Shown here piece after piece: positions 17,512 through 26,115 of a DNA stretch of 64,000 nt. The notes under the pieces are model-generated. The model made no database searches. It worked only from the letters and a program-made list of their open reading frames with translations, and was not told the DNA's origin. Origin of the DNA: Flavobacteria bacterium GWA2_35_26 (GTDB taxonomy: Bacteria; Bacteroidota; Bacteroidia; Flavobacteriales; Flavobacteriaceae). The DNA is taken from assembly GCA_001800905.1 (NCBI GenBank), contig MGWH01000002.1, positions 496,001-560,000 of the forward strand, written 5' to 3'. Positions within the stretch are counted from its first letter, which is position 1. Every line of letters starts with the position of its first letter. Made by a program: the position numbers and the translations under genes.

Positions 17512-18747
17512 CTAGTCTTCCATCATATCAATATGACGATCGTGGTAACCTAACAGGTATAAGACGCCATCCAATCCCAAACTTGAAATTGAGGTCGCTG
17601 CATTTTCTTTTACCGTAGGTTTGGCATGGAATGCAATTCCTAAACCTGCTAAATTCAGCATCGGCAAATCATTGGCACCATCACCCACAGCAATAGTTTG
17701 ATTGATGTGTATGCCTTCTTTTTCAGCAATAGCTCGAAGGTATTCCGCTTTCTTTTGTCCGTCGACAATTTCGCCCAAGTATTTACCCGTTAATTTGCCG
17801 TCTTTGATTTCCAATTGGTTAGCATGGACATAATCAATTCCCAGCTCCTTTTGCAAATATTCTCCAAAATAGGTAAACCCTCCAGATAAAATAGCGGTTT
17901 TATATCCATAATATTTCAAAGCTCTCATCAAACGGTGCGCTCCTTTGGTAATAGGCAAATTGACGGCTACATTGTGCAATACTTCTTCACTTAAACCCTC
18001 CAACAATGCCATACGTTTTTTGAAGCTTTCTTTAAAATCAATCTCACCATTCATCGCTGATTCGGTAATAGCACGTACTTGCTCTCCTACTCCAGCTAGA
18101 TCTGCTAACTCATCAATTACTTCAGTTTGAATTAAAGTCGAATCCATATCGAAACACACCAAACGGCGGTTTCTACGGTACATATTGTCTTCTTGAAACG
18201 AAATATCCACATTCAATGTTCTAGATATTTCCATAAAACTAGCCGTCATTGCTGTTTTATCTTCAATAATTCCGGTAACTGATAATTGCACACAAGAACG
18301 AGGATACTCCTCTTTGTCGACTACCGATGTTCTTCCCGTTAAACGAATAATGGAATCAATGTTCAGATGTTGATCCGACATGATTTTGGTTACCGCAGCC
18401 AGTTGAACAGCTGTTAGTTCTTCTCCTAAAATGTTAATGATATAACGTTGCTTGATTTGTGCTTTTACCCAAGTTTCGTAATCAGGAATTGAAATCGGAA
18501 TAAACTTTACTTTAATTCCTAATTCATACCCTTTAAAAAGTAGATCTTTCAAAACTGGTCCTGAAGAGGAACCCGCTTTAATTTGAAACAAAATTCCTAA
18601 CGAAAGCGTATCATGAATATCGGCTTGACCAATATCCAAAATAACGGCATCATAGTTTGCCAAAATAGAAGTTAAACCTGCTGTTACACCCGGTTTATCT
18701 TGACCAGAAACTTTTAATAAAATTATTTCTTTATCTTCTATTGCCAT
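17512..18747 (-). CDS. serB: phosphoserine phosphatase SerB with ACT domains
   Basis: A 411-residue enzyme for the last step of serine synthesis (phosphoserine to serine). The N-terminal 185 residues are two ACT-like regulatory modules (ILLKVSGQDKPGVTAGL; YIINILGEELTAVQL), usually binding amino acids. The HAD phosphatase follows: nucleophile Asp200 in FDMDST, then ILSGGFT (motif II) and VGDGANDLPM (motif IV). The ACT part is longer than in E. coli SerB and resembles the actinobacterial and Bacteroidetes form. It ends at a strong terminator and is probably monocistronic. Confidence 0.95.
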   Translation of the reverse strand: MAIEDKEIILLKVSGQDKPGVTAGLTSILANYDAVILDIGQADIHDTLSLGILFQIKAGSSSGPVLKDLLFKGYELGIKVKFIPISIPDYETWVKAQIKQRYIINILGEELTAVQLAAVTKIMSDQHLNIDSIIRLTGRTSVVDKEEYPRSCVQLSVTGIIEDKTAMTASFMEISRTLNVDISFQEDNMYRRNRRLVCFDMDSTLIQTEVIDELADLAGVGEQVRAITESAMNGEIDFKESFKKRMALLEGLSEEVLHNVAVNLPITKGAHRLMRALKYYGYKTAILSGGFTYFGEYLQKELGIDYVHANQLEIKDGKLTGKYLGEIVDGQKKAEYLRAIAEKEGIHINQTIAVGDGANDLPMLNLAGLGIAFHAKPTVKENAATSISSLGLDGVLYLLGYHDRHIDMMED

Positions 18748-18850
18748 TTGTAGTGTTGTTAGTTAGTTGGGCAAAAATCGACATTCTATCGCTGATAAAA
18801 AAGAATAATGTTGTTTTTTTAAAACCGATGACAAAATTACAAATCCACAT

Positions 18851-18883
18851 AAAAAAAACCCGCTATCAATTAGTAGCAGGTTT
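18851..18883 (-). terminator. Rho-independent terminator (clpX)
   Basis: On the minus strand AAACCTGCTA and TAGCGGGTTT pair (one G-U) around an eight-base loop, followed by eight T. It lies just after the clpX stop and ends the tig-clpP-clpX run. Confidence 0.82.
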
Positions 18884-18906
18884 CTATATCATATAGTGAC
18901 CAATAA

Positions 18907-20139
18907 TTAGGATGCAATTTCCAAACGCTTCAATAAATTTTTATTCAAGGTTTCTTGAGCGTACTCCAAATCAATGGCTAATTTTTTATCCTCAGAACTT
19001 GGTAATTCATACATCGCATCCGTTAAAATCGCTTCGCATAACGAACGCAATCCACGAGCCCCTAATTTGTATTCCAACGCTTTTTCAACAATAAAATCCA
19101 AAGCGCCATCTGTAATCGTAAATTCGACATCATCCATCAAAAACAATTTAGCATATTGTTTAATTAAGGCATTTTTAGGCTGTGTTAAAATAGCGCGTAA
19201 AGTTTCCTTATCCAATGGATCCATATGTGTTAATACAGGCAAACGACCAATAATCTCCGGAATCAAACCAAAATCTTTAATGTCTTTTGGTATGATATAC
19301 TGAAGCAAATTGTCTTTGTCAATATTATCTACATTTTTTGAGGTACTATATCCCACTGCTTGACGGTTCAAACGTTTTGAAATGATACGCTCCACACCAT
19401 CAAAAGCACCTCCTGCAATAAATAGAATATTTTGAGTATTCACCTCCACAAATTTTTGATCCGGATGCTTACGACCTCCTTTTGGGGGTACATTCACTAC
19501 CGTTCCTTCTAATAGTTTCAGTAAAGCTTGTTGTACTCCTTCTCCTGAAACATCTCGGGTGATCGATGGATTATCACTTTTACGAGCAATTTTATCAATC
19601 TCGTCAATGAACACAATACCTCTTTCGGCTTTAGCCACATCATAATCAGCAGCTTGAAGTAAACGCGTCAAAATACTTTCGACATCTTCTCCCACATAAC
19701 CGGCTTCAGTAAGTACTGTTGCATCAACTATAGCCAAAGGAACGTCTAACATTTTTGCGATCGTTTTAGCGACCAATGTTTTTCCAGTTCCGGTTTGACC
19801 CACCATAATGATGTTGCTTTTCTCAATTTCAACCTCATCATCCAGTTGTTGTTGCATCAAACGTTTGTAATGATTATAAACCGCAACCGACATGACCTTT
19901 TTAGTTTGGTCTTGACCAATCACATACTGATCTAAAAAGGCTCTGATTTCTTTTGGCTTTTTAAGAATTAAATCTCCAACCTGTTTTGAGATTCCACTCG
20001 ATTTTAATTCCTCTAATACAATTCCGTTGGCCTGTTCGATACATTTATCACAAATGTGCGCATCAATACCCGCAATCAACAAATTGGTTTCTGGTTTTTT
20101 TCTCCCGCAAAAAGAACATTCTAATACTTGCTTTGCCAT
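18907..20139 (-). CDS. clpX: ClpX, ATPase of ClpXP
   Basis: A 410-residue AAA+ unfoldase that selects substrates and feeds them to ClpP. The N-terminal zinc-binding domain has four cysteines (Cys8, Cys11, Cys30, Cys33). Walker A is GQTGTGK (114-120), Walker B VFIDE (176-180), followed by the sensor regions (AGGAFDG, GRLPV) and the GARGLR arginine segment near the C-terminus. The IGF-type ClpP-contact loop is not clearly visible as IGF by eye. It is third in tig-clpP-clpX, a conserved bacterial order. Confidence 0.97.
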   Translation of the reverse strand: MAKQVLECSFCGRKKPETNLLIAGIDAHICDKCIEQANGIVLEELKSSGISKQVGDLILKKPKEIRAFLDQYVIGQDQTKKVMSVAVYNHYKRLMQQQLDDEVEIEKSNIIMVGQTGTGKTLVAKTIAKMLDVPLAIVDATVLTEAGYVGEDVESILTRLLQAADYDVAKAERGIVFIDEIDKIARKSDNPSITRDVSGEGVQQALLKLLEGTVVNVPPKGGRKHPDQKFVEVNTQNILFIAGGAFDGVERIISKRLNRQAVGYSTSKNVDNIDKDNLLQYIIPKDIKDFGLIPEIIGRLPVLTHMDPLDKETLRAILTQPKNALIKQYAKLFLMDDVEFTITDGALDFIVEKALEYKLGARGLRSLCEAILTDAMYELPSSEDKKLAIDLEYAQETLNKNLLKRLEIAS

Positions 20140-20170
20140 TTATTTTTTTGGTTGATAGTTGGTCGTTTTT

Positions 20171-20216
20171 AGTTGTTAGATTAATCCAACAACTAATAAC
20201 TAGTAACTAGTAACTA
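20171..20216. repeat. inverted repeat plus TAACTAG tandem repeat
   Basis: Between clpP and clpX. AGTTGTTaGATTAATCcAACAACT (20171-20194) is a nearly perfect 24-base palindrome. It runs directly into three copies of TAACTAG-type units ending at the clpP stop. Short intergenic motifs of this AACTA/ACTAA type are frequent in Flavobacteria. There is no coding potential. Confidence 0.7.
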
Positions 20217-20217
20217 T

Positions 20218-20892
20218 TTATCCTTTAACTAGAACCTCATCAATCATTCCGTACGCTTTTGCTTCTTCAGCAATCATCCAATAATCGCGTTCGCTATCCG
20301 CATGAACTCTTTCAAAAGTTTGTCCTGAATGGTGCGAAATGATGTTATACAATTCGTCTTTCAATTTCAACATTTCGCGTAAGTTGATTTCCATATCAGT
20401 CGCTACTCCTTGAGCACCTCCAGAAGGCTGGTGAATCATAACTCTTGAGTGTGGCAAAGCCGAACGTTTTCCAGCAGCACCTGCACATAACAAAACCGCT
20501 CCCATAGAAGCCGCCATTCCTGTACAAATTGTTGCTACATCAGGTTTGATGTATTGCATGGTATCGTAAATCCCTAATCCAGCGTATACACTTCCTCCTG
20601 GTGAATTCAAATAAATTTGAATGTCTTTAGAAGCATCGGCACTTTCTAAGAATAGTAATTGCGCTTGTACAATGTTAGCAATTTGATCGTCAATTCCTGT
20701 TCCCAAGAAGATAATTCTGTCCATCATTAATCGTGAAAACACATCTAATTGCGAAACATTCAAATGACGTTCTTCAATAATATAAGGAGTCATATTTTTG
20801 GGTGTCATTGCCCCTACGATTTTGTCGTAATACATGGCATTTACCCCTTGGTGCTTTGTAGCAAATTTTCTAAATTCTTTACCGTAGTTCAT
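20218..20892 (-). CDS. clpP: ClpP protease subunit
   Basis: A 224-residue serine protease that forms the barrel of ClpXP. The catalytic triad is visible: Ser129 (GMAASMG), His154 (IHQPSGG) and Asp203 (ERDYWM). The NSPGG loop near 96-100 builds the oxyanion site. The N-terminal stretch up to about residue 30 is longer than in E. coli ClpP and probably a propeptide that is removed. It lies between tig and clpX on the same strand, but with its own AT-rich spacer on either side and a terminator after tig, so it may also be transcribed on its own. Confidence 0.97.
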   Translation of the reverse strand: MNYGKEFRKFATKHQGVNAMYYDKIVGAMTPKNMTPYIIEERHLNVSQLDVFSRLMMDRIIFLGTGIDDQIANIVQAQLLFLESADASKDIQIYLNSPGGSVYAGLGIYDTMQYIKPDVATICTGMAASMGAVLLCAGAAGKRSALPHSRVMIHQPSGGAQGVATDMEINLREMLKLKDELYNIISHHSGQTFERVHADSERDYWMIAEEAKAYGMIDEVLVKG

Positions 20893-20898
20893 TTTTTT

Positions 20899-20930
20899 AG
20901 TTTAAAAGTTTAAAGTTTAAAAGTTTAAAG
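20899..20930. repeat. AGTTTAAA tandem repeat
   Basis: Four tandem 7-8-base units AGTTTAAA/AGTTTAA directly before the clpP start. The minus-strand copy (CTTTAAACT) would lie in the clpP leader. Similar AAGTTTAAAG strings occur between genes in Flavobacteria. No clear box TAnnTTTG is seen within it. Confidence 0.7.
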
Positions 20931-20952
20931 TTGCTCAACAAGAACTTAAACT

Positions 20953-20996
20953 TAAAAAAAAATAAAGAGCGTCAGAAGAAAATTCTTTTGACGCTC
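20953..20996 (-). terminator. Rho-independent terminator (tig)
   Basis: GAGCGTCA/TGACGCTC stem extended by AGAA/TTCT, followed on the minus strand by TTTATTTTTTTTT. It starts 24 bases after the tig stop, so at least part of tig transcription ends before clpP. Confidence 0.85.
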
Positions 20997-21019
20997 AAAT
21001 ATACTTAATTTTTTAGAAA

Positions 21020-22345
21020 TTATTCTCCGTATGAAGCAGCAATAAATTCTTCGTAAGTAACTTCTTTTGTAGTTGGGTTTGCTTTTTCTTTGAATACTTC
21101 CAATAATTTAGCAGCAACCACTTGATCCGATAAACGTTTTACTTCTTCTTGGTTTGACAATACTCGAGCTACAATTCCTTGAACTTCCTCATCAGTAGGA
21201 TTAGTTTGTCCAAATTGAGCCATTTGTTGTCTGATCGCATTTGAAGTAAAAGCTTTCAAATCTTCAAAATTGATTTGGATATTACTTTGTGCCAATGCTC
21301 TACCTTCAATCAATTGGAAACGCAATCCTTTTTCAGAACGAGCATATTCTACTTCAGCTTCTTCAGCTGTTAATTGTTTCTCTCCAACGGTTTGTAACCA
21401 TTTTTTCAAGAATTCAGCCGGCAAATCGAATTTGGTGTTTTCAATTAAAAACTCCGTTACATCACCTAATAATTTTTGGTCTGCTTGTTGCGCAAATTGG
21501 CTTTCAGCATCTTCTTTGATTTTAGCTTTCAATTCAGCTAAAGTAGCTACGCTTCCTTCTCCAAATAATTTATCAAACAATTCTTGGTTCAATTCAGCCA
21601 ATTCAGTTGAGTTGATTGACTCAATAGTAAAGTCAACATCTACCGCTAAAGAGTGAACCTCATCGTGTCCTACTTTAAGGTAGTCCATCAATTGGTGATC
21701 ATCCTCAAACAATCCTTTTGTATTAACCGTTACAACATCACCCACTTGTTTTCCAATGAATTTTTTAGCTGTCTTTTTATCTTTGAAAACATCTAAAGCC
21801 AAAACCGTTTTATTGTTGATCCCTTTTTCTTCATTTGAAAAAGTTCCAGTTACATCACATCCTTCAGCTACAACTTCTTGAGGAATTGCTTTACCAAATT
21901 GTTTTTGGATACGCGCTACTTGACCGTCAATTAATTTGTCATCTGCTTTAACAATGTATTTGATGATATTGTTTTTTGCTTCTAAGTCCAATTCGAAATT
22001 AGGTACTAAACCAATTTCATATTCGAATACCAATTCTTCAGCATCCCAATCTAAATTTTCATTTTCTTTAGCCAATGGAGTTCCCAAAAGATTCAAACGT
22101 TCTGATTGAATAAAACGCTCTAAAGCCAAATCAACTACTTTTTTAACCTCTTCTTTTTTGATTCCTTTTCCGTATTGTTTTTCAACAAGATCTTTAGGCA
22201 CTTGTCCTTTTCTAAATCCTTTTACGGTAGCCAAAGGCATTTTTTCATTGATTCTTTTTGCTACTTGTCCTTTGTAATCCATGTGAACCACAGTCATGAC
22301 AATCGTTTCATTTACAGCATCTATAGCTACTCTTTTGATATCCAT
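21020..22345 (-). CDS. tig: trigger factor
   Basis: A 441-residue ribosome-bound chaperone. The N-terminal ribosome-docking signature is present as GFRKGQVPKDLV near residue 43. The middle PPIase segment is short and poorly conserved: residues about 150-230 (GTFSNEEKGINNK, KKFIGKQVGD) keep only weak FKBP resemblance. The C-terminal helical chaperone arms follow. Bacteroidetes Tig often has such a reduced PPIase. It binds nascent chains at the ribosome exit tunnel and here starts the tig-clpP-clpX group, with its own promoter. Confidence 0.95.
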   Translation of the reverse strand: MDIKRVAIDAVNETIVMTVVHMDYKGQVAKRINEKMPLATVKGFRKGQVPKDLVEKQYGKGIKKEEVKKVVDLALERFIQSERLNLLGTPLAKENENLDWDAEELVFEYEIGLVPNFELDLEAKNNIIKYIVKADDKLIDGQVARIQKQFGKAIPQEVVAEGCDVTGTFSNEEKGINNKTVLALDVFKDKKTAKKFIGKQVGDVVTVNTKGLFEDDHQLMDYLKVGHDEVHSLAVDVDFTIESINSTELAELNQELFDKLFGEGSVATLAELKAKIKEDAESQFAQQADQKLLGDVTEFLIENTKFDLPAEFLKKWLQTVGEKQLTAEEAEVEYARSEKGLRFQLIEGRALAQSNIQINFEDLKAFTSNAIRQQMAQFGQTNPTDEEVQGIVARVLSNQEEVKRLSDQVVAAKLLEVFKEKANPTTKEVTYEEFIAASYGE

Positions 22346-22379
22346 CTTGTTCTTTAATTTACATAATAAAATTGGGTTG

Positions 22380-22410
22380 CAAAATTATAAAAATTTTACA
22401 ACCCAAACAA
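22380..22410 (-). promoter_or_regulatory. promoter of tig
   Basis: On the minus strand TTG (22410-22408), a 20-base spacer and TAATTTTG (22387-22380). This fits the flavobacterial consensus; transcription would begin near 22374, about 29 bases before the tig ATG. An inverted repeat overlaps it (see findings). Confidence 0.75.
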
Positions 22411-22456
22411 GTTTTAATGCAATCAATACTTTAGGTAAAAAACAACCTAATAATCC

Positions 22457-22804
22457 TCATTTTTTTGAACCTCCAGTTATTTTATACATAATGGATTGCG
22501 AAAGCGATAAAATGACGCTGAATAAGGTCGCCGTCCAAAACGAATCTACATGAAATCCACCCACTATCTTGGTACATGCCAAAATTAATATTCCATTAAT
22601 CACAATTAAAAATAGACCTAAAGTAAAAATGGTAAAAGGCAAAGTAAAAAACACCAAAACGGGCTTGATAAAGGCGTTCAACAATCCCAAAACAATTGCA
22701 ACCGTAATTGCAGTAACCAGTCCGTCTACTCGGACGCCTTTCATAAAATAAGATAAGACCAATACTAAAATTGTGGTAACCAATATTCTAATCAACAACT
22801 TCAT
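22457..22804 (-). CDS. PF04020 (YvlD-like) four-helix membrane protein
   Basis: A 115-residue protein with four hydrophobic segments (residues 2-22, 32-52, 53-76, 85-106). It carries the family motif LGLLNAFIKPVLVFFTLPF and ITGG near the end. The family is annotated as 'phage holin family' or YvlD, but has no proven holin action. It ends a three-gene minus-strand run (pdxJ, hydrolase, this gene), 7 bases after the hydrolase, so is probably co-transcribed. Function unknown. Confidence 0.85.
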   Translation of the reverse strand: MKLLIRILVTTILVLVLSYFMKGVRVDGLVTAITVAIVLGLLNAFIKPVLVFFTLPFTIFTLGLFLIVINGILILACTKIVGGFHVDSFWTATLFSVILSLSQSIMYKITGGSKK

Positions 22805-22811
22805 AACTCAA

Positions 22812-23579
22812 TTAATTTAAATAAGACAAACTCAATTCATAAAACAAGGCTGGATTTTCGGCATGAAGCCAATGACCCGAATTTGGAATAGTTTCAATTC
22901 TAACATTTGGAAATTGTTCTTTAATTTTCGGAACATCCGAATCCAAAATATAATCGGAATTACCGCCACGGATAAAAAGTGTCGGTTTTTCAAAAACTAA
23001 ATCTGCTGGCAAGGGAACACCAATTTCAGTAATTTTTTCATTAAAAACTGCTAAATTAAATCGGAACGCCAATTGACCCGGCTCTTGCCAATACAAATTT
23101 TTCAATAAAAACTGACGAGTTCCAAAGTCTGGAATATACTGTGAAAGTGTTGCTTCGACTTCAATGCGACTTGGTTTTAAAGTAAAATCAACGGCATTCA
23201 AACCTGCCAAAATATCTTGATGATGTGGTGCATAGTATTTTGGACCAATATCGGCCACAATTAATTTTTCAACTAATTCTGGATAGCGCGCTGCTAGCAA
23301 CATTGCTGTTTTTCCACCCATGGAATGACCAATGATATTGATGTTGCTTAACTGATGTTCCTTACAATACTGAACAATATCTTGTACCATAATTTCGTAA
23401 CTAAATTCGTCCGAATGAAAACTGCGTCCGTGGTTGCGTAAATCCAAAATATGGACTTCAAAACCTTCGGAAGCAAATTGCACTCCCAATGTTTTCCAAT
23501 TGTCAGACATCCCTAAAAATCCATGAAGAATTAATAGTGGTTTGCCAGAACCTTCTATTTTTGAATACAACAAATTCAC
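22812..23579 (-). CDS. alpha/beta hydrolase, YbfF-like esterase
   Basis: A 255-residue alpha/beta hydrolase. The oxyanion HGFLG (residues 19-23), nucleophile elbow GHSMGG with Ser86, and a terminal NSGHWLH histidine fit the family. DLRNHGRS is typical for the E. coli YbfF subfamily, which acts on short-chain acyl esters or acyl-CoA. The start is GTG at 23579, directly after the pdxJ stop (TAG at 23580-23582) with no bases between: translational coupling is likely. Co-transcribed with pdxJ; the link to vitamin B6 is not evident. Confidence 0.9.
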   Translation of the reverse strand: MNLLYSKIEGSGKPLLILHGFLGMSDNWKTLGVQFASEGFEVHILDLRNHGRSFHSDEFSYEIMVQDIVQYCKEHQLSNINIIGHSMGGKTAMLLAARYPELVEKLIVADIGPKYYAPHHQDILAGLNAVDFTLKPSRIEVEATLSQYIPDFGTRQFLLKNLYWQEPGQLAFRFNLAVFNEKITEIGVPLPADLVFEKPTLFIRGGNSDYILDSDVPKIKEQFPNVRIETIPNSGHWLHAENPALFYELSLSYLN

Positions 23580-24293
23580 CTATTTTAATTTTTGCAAATA
23601 CATATTAACGACATTGTCCAAACCTAAATACAAGGCTTCGGAAATAAGCGCGTGACCAATGGAAACCTCTAATAATCCGGGAATATTTTGTTTGAAAAAT
23701 TGAACATTATCCAAACTCAAATCGTGACCTGCATTAATGCCTAATCCCAATTCGTTAGCCAAAATCGCAGAAGTTACATAAGGCTCAATTCCTTTTTCAT
23801 TGCCCAAGCCATATTGATGCGCAAAGGCTTCGGTATACAATTCGATTCGATCCGTTCCAGTTTTTTTGGCCCCTTCAATCATTTCGACAATGGGATCTAC
23901 AAAAATAGAAGTGCGAATTCCATTGCGTTGAAATTCCTGAATCATCTCCGTCAAATACGCTTGGTTTTTTACTGTGTCCCAACCTGCCGAAGACGTGATA
24001 GCACCAATCGCATCTGGCACTAAAGTCACTTGATCTGGTTTGCATTCTAATACTAAATCAATGAAATTATGTTGTGGATTGCCTTCAATATTGTATTCGG
24101 TTGTGACGATAGACTTCAAATCGCGCGCATCTTGATACCGAATATGCCGTTCGTCTGGTCGCGGATGAATGGTGATGCCTTGTGCTCCAAATTTTTGAAT
24201 ATCGGTAGCGACTTTCAATAAGTCAGGTACATTTCCGCCACGGGCATTTCGTAAAGTTGCTATTTTGTTGATATTTACACTTAACTTTGTCAT
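23580..24293 (-). CDS. pdxJ: pyridoxine 5'-phosphate synthase
   Basis: A 237-residue TIM-barrel enzyme that condenses 1-deoxyxylulose 5-phosphate with 3-amino-2-oxopropyl phosphate to pyridoxine 5'-phosphate, in the DXP-dependent B6 pathway. Signature parts: LRNARGGNVPD (13-23), GITIHPRPDERHI (39-51), ELYTEAFAH and NAGHDLSLDN. The length is as usual. It opens a tightly packed unit pdxJ-hydrolase-PF04020 and is divergent from the CBS/nadK run with facing promoter boxes. Confidence 0.96.
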   Translation of the reverse strand: MTKLSVNINKIATLRNARGGNVPDLLKVATDIQKFGAQGITIHPRPDERHIRYQDARDLKSIVTTEYNIEGNPQHNFIDLVLECKPDQVTLVPDAIGAITSSAGWDTVKNQAYLTEMIQEFQRNGIRTSIFVDPIVEMIEGAKKTGTDRIELYTEAFAHQYGLGNEKGIEPYVTSAILANELGLGINAGHDLSLDNVQFFKQNIPGLLEVSIGHALISEALYLGLDNVVNMYLQKLK

Positions 24294-24318
24294 ACAACTG
24301 GAATTGGTTTTAATAAAC

Positions 24319-24340
24319 TATTTTTGCAGTGACAAAAATA
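24319..24340. promoter_or_regulatory. two opposed -7 boxes forming an inverted repeat
   Basis: TATTTTTG (24319-24326, plus strand) and CAAAAATA (24333-24340, i.e. TATTTTTG on the minus strand) flank CAGTGA. Each is an exact TAnnTTTG box. The minus box would start pdxJ transcription with a leader of about 33 bases, the plus box would serve the CBS gene with about 75 bases. Confidence 0.6.
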
Positions 24341-24407
24341 CAAAGTAAAAGGTAGGAGTTTTTGCCTTTTTTTGATTATTTTGCATTCACCATTGAGGAT
24401 TGATTTT

Positions 24408-25067
24408 ATGACAGCGATTACAGACTTCATTAACAACGACTTTAGAGCTCTTGACAGCCAAGAAACAGTTCTTGCTGCACAAGATTTTTTTATGGACGCT
24501 ACTTATTCTCATTTTCCGGTTTTGGAAGAGGGAATTTACATTGGCAGTATTGTTGCTGACGACTTAGAAACTTTTGACACCGACAAAAAAGTAGGCGATT
24601 ACAAATATACTTTGGAACCGTTTTTTGTAAGACCTAATATGATTTGGTTAGATGTTTTAGAAGTTTTTGGCAAAAATAATTCGGATATTGTTCCTGTTTT
24701 AGATGAAAACAACAATTATGTTGGCTATTATGAATTAGCCGATATTATGAAGTTTTTTAACGAAACACCCTTTATTAAAGAATCGGGAGGGATTATCATT
24801 GTAAAAAAAGCGCTGGTTGATTACTCCATGAGCCAAATCACTCAAATTATTGAAAGTAATAACGGTAAATTATTAGGTCTTTTTGCTTCTAATTCGGACA
24901 ATGAAACGATAGAAATTACAATAAAAGTGACTTTGGGCGTTGTCAATGATATTATTCAGACTTTCAGACGCTATAATTATGAAATTATTTCCGAACATAA
25001 TGAGGACAATTACATCAATACGCTAAAAGAACGTTCTGATTATTTAGACAGATACCTCAACATTTAA
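24408..25067 (+). CDS. CBS-domain protein
   Basis: A 219-residue cytoplasmic protein. Residues 1-115 form a CBS pair (MTAITDFINNDFRAL, SHFPVLEEGIYIG, DIVPVLDENNNYVGYYEL), which normally binds adenosyl compounds. Residues 125-219 look like an ACT-like alpha/beta module (GGIIIVKKALVDYSMSQI, TQIIESNNGKLLGL). I use ATG 24408 rather than the upstream TTG at 24372, because the TTG lies within the promoter region and the extension is not protein-like. It stands first in a run leading to nadK (22 bases apart), where a CBS gene is regular in Flavobacteriia. Ligand unknown. Confidence 0.85.
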   Translation: MTAITDFINNDFRALDSQETVLAAQDFFMDATYSHFPVLEEGIYIGSIVADDLETFDTDKKVGDYKYTLEPFFVRPNMIWLDVLEVFGKNNSDIVPVLDENNNYVGYYELADIMKFFNETPFIKESGGIIIVKKALVDYSMSQITQIIESNNGKLLGLFASNSDNETIEITIKVTLGVVNDIIQTFRRYNYEIISEHNEDNYINTLKERSDYLDRYLNI

Positions 25068-25089
25068 CTTCGAGTTATACCTATAGAAA

Positions 25090-25974
25090 ATGAAAATAGC
25101 CATCTACGGACAATATTACCTTAATAGCACCGAGCCGATTATCAAAGACATTTTTGTTTTTTTTAAAAAGAATAACGTTGAGCTCATCATCGAATCGGCA
25201 TTTTTAGAAATGTTGTACGAAAAAAATATTATTCACGAAACCTATCCGACCTTCTCGTCTCATAACGAACTTGATTCGAGTTTTGATATGTTAATCAGTA
25301 TTGGTGGTGATGGAACTATTTTGAGAGCGGCTACTTTAGTACGAAATTCAGGAGTGCCTATTTTGGGGATCAATGCAGGACGATTAGGTTTTTTGGCAAC
25401 GGTTCAAAAAGAAAAAATTGATTCGTTCTTGCAATTTGTAATTGACAAAAAGTACAGTATCTCCAAAAGAGCCTTGCTTAGTCTAGAGTGTTCCCCAGAA
25501 AATGAAGCGATCCATGAGATCAATTTTGCTATGAATGAAATCACCGTTAGTAGAAAAGATACTACTTCGATGATTACAATAGAAACTTATTTGAATGACG
25601 AATTTTTAAATTCCTATTGGGCAGACGGTTTAATTATTTCCACTCCAACGGGTTCAACTGGTTATTCAATGAGTTGTGGCGGACCTATTTTAACTCCTGA
25701 AGTTAAAAGTTTAGTAATTACACCAATAGCTCCCCATAATTTAAACGCTAGACCACTTGTTATTCCAGACAATACTGAAATTAAACTTCGAGTTACCGGC
25801 CGAGAAGATCAATATTTAGTTTCGCTCGATTCCCGAGTAACAACTGTTAAGAACGAATCAATTTTAATTATCAAAAAAAATCCATTCGAAATAAATATGA
25901 TTGAAATCCCAGAAGAAACCTTCTTAAAAACCTTGCGCAACAAATTATTGTGGGGAGAAGATAAAAGAAATTAG
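25090..25974 (+). CDS. nadK: NAD kinase
   Basis: A 294-residue enzyme phosphorylating NAD+ to NADP+ with ATP. The kinase signature GGDGT (72-76) with SIGGDGTILRAA, the LGINAGRLGF segment, MNEITVSR (NE motif) and DGLIISTPTGSTGYSMSCGGP are all present. Length is typical for cytoplasmic bacterial NadK. It follows the CBS gene after 22 bases. The next gene (DUF6089) has its own promoter box, so nadK may end a two-gene unit. Confidence 0.96.
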   Translation: MKIAIYGQYYLNSTEPIIKDIFVFFKKNNVELIIESAFLEMLYEKNIIHETYPTFSSHNELDSSFDMLISIGGDGTILRAATLVRNSGVPILGINAGRLGFLATVQKEKIDSFLQFVIDKKYSISKRALLSLECSPENEAIHEINFAMNEITVSRKDTTSMITIETYLNDEFLNSYWADGLIISTPTGSTGYSMSCGGPILTPEVKSLVITPIAPHNLNARPLVIPDNTEIKLRVTGREDQYLVSLDSRVTTVKNESILIIKKNPFEINMIEIPEETFLKTLRNKLLWGEDKRN

Positions 25975-26088
25975 TTCCAATTATACGATTTAATTGATTT
26001 TCTCGTTCCTATTTTGTCTTTTAAGTTTTACAATACAACCTTTCTTTTAGACAACTTACCAATTAAAATTAATTCAGACTGATATTCC

Positions 26089-26096
26089 TATATTTG
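26089..26096 (+). promoter_or_regulatory. promoter box of the DUF6089-uppS-bamA run
   Basis: TATATTTG is an exact TAnnTTTG box 20 bases before the DUF6089 ATG (26116), giving a leader of about 15 bases. It would drive the following gene string. Confidence 0.65.
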
Positions 26097-26115
26097 TGCA
26101 CCATTTTTTATTTCA

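Noticed and set aside
21270..21656. 128-residue frame antisense to tig
   Set aside because: Overlaps trigger factor entirely and shows no domain-like features.
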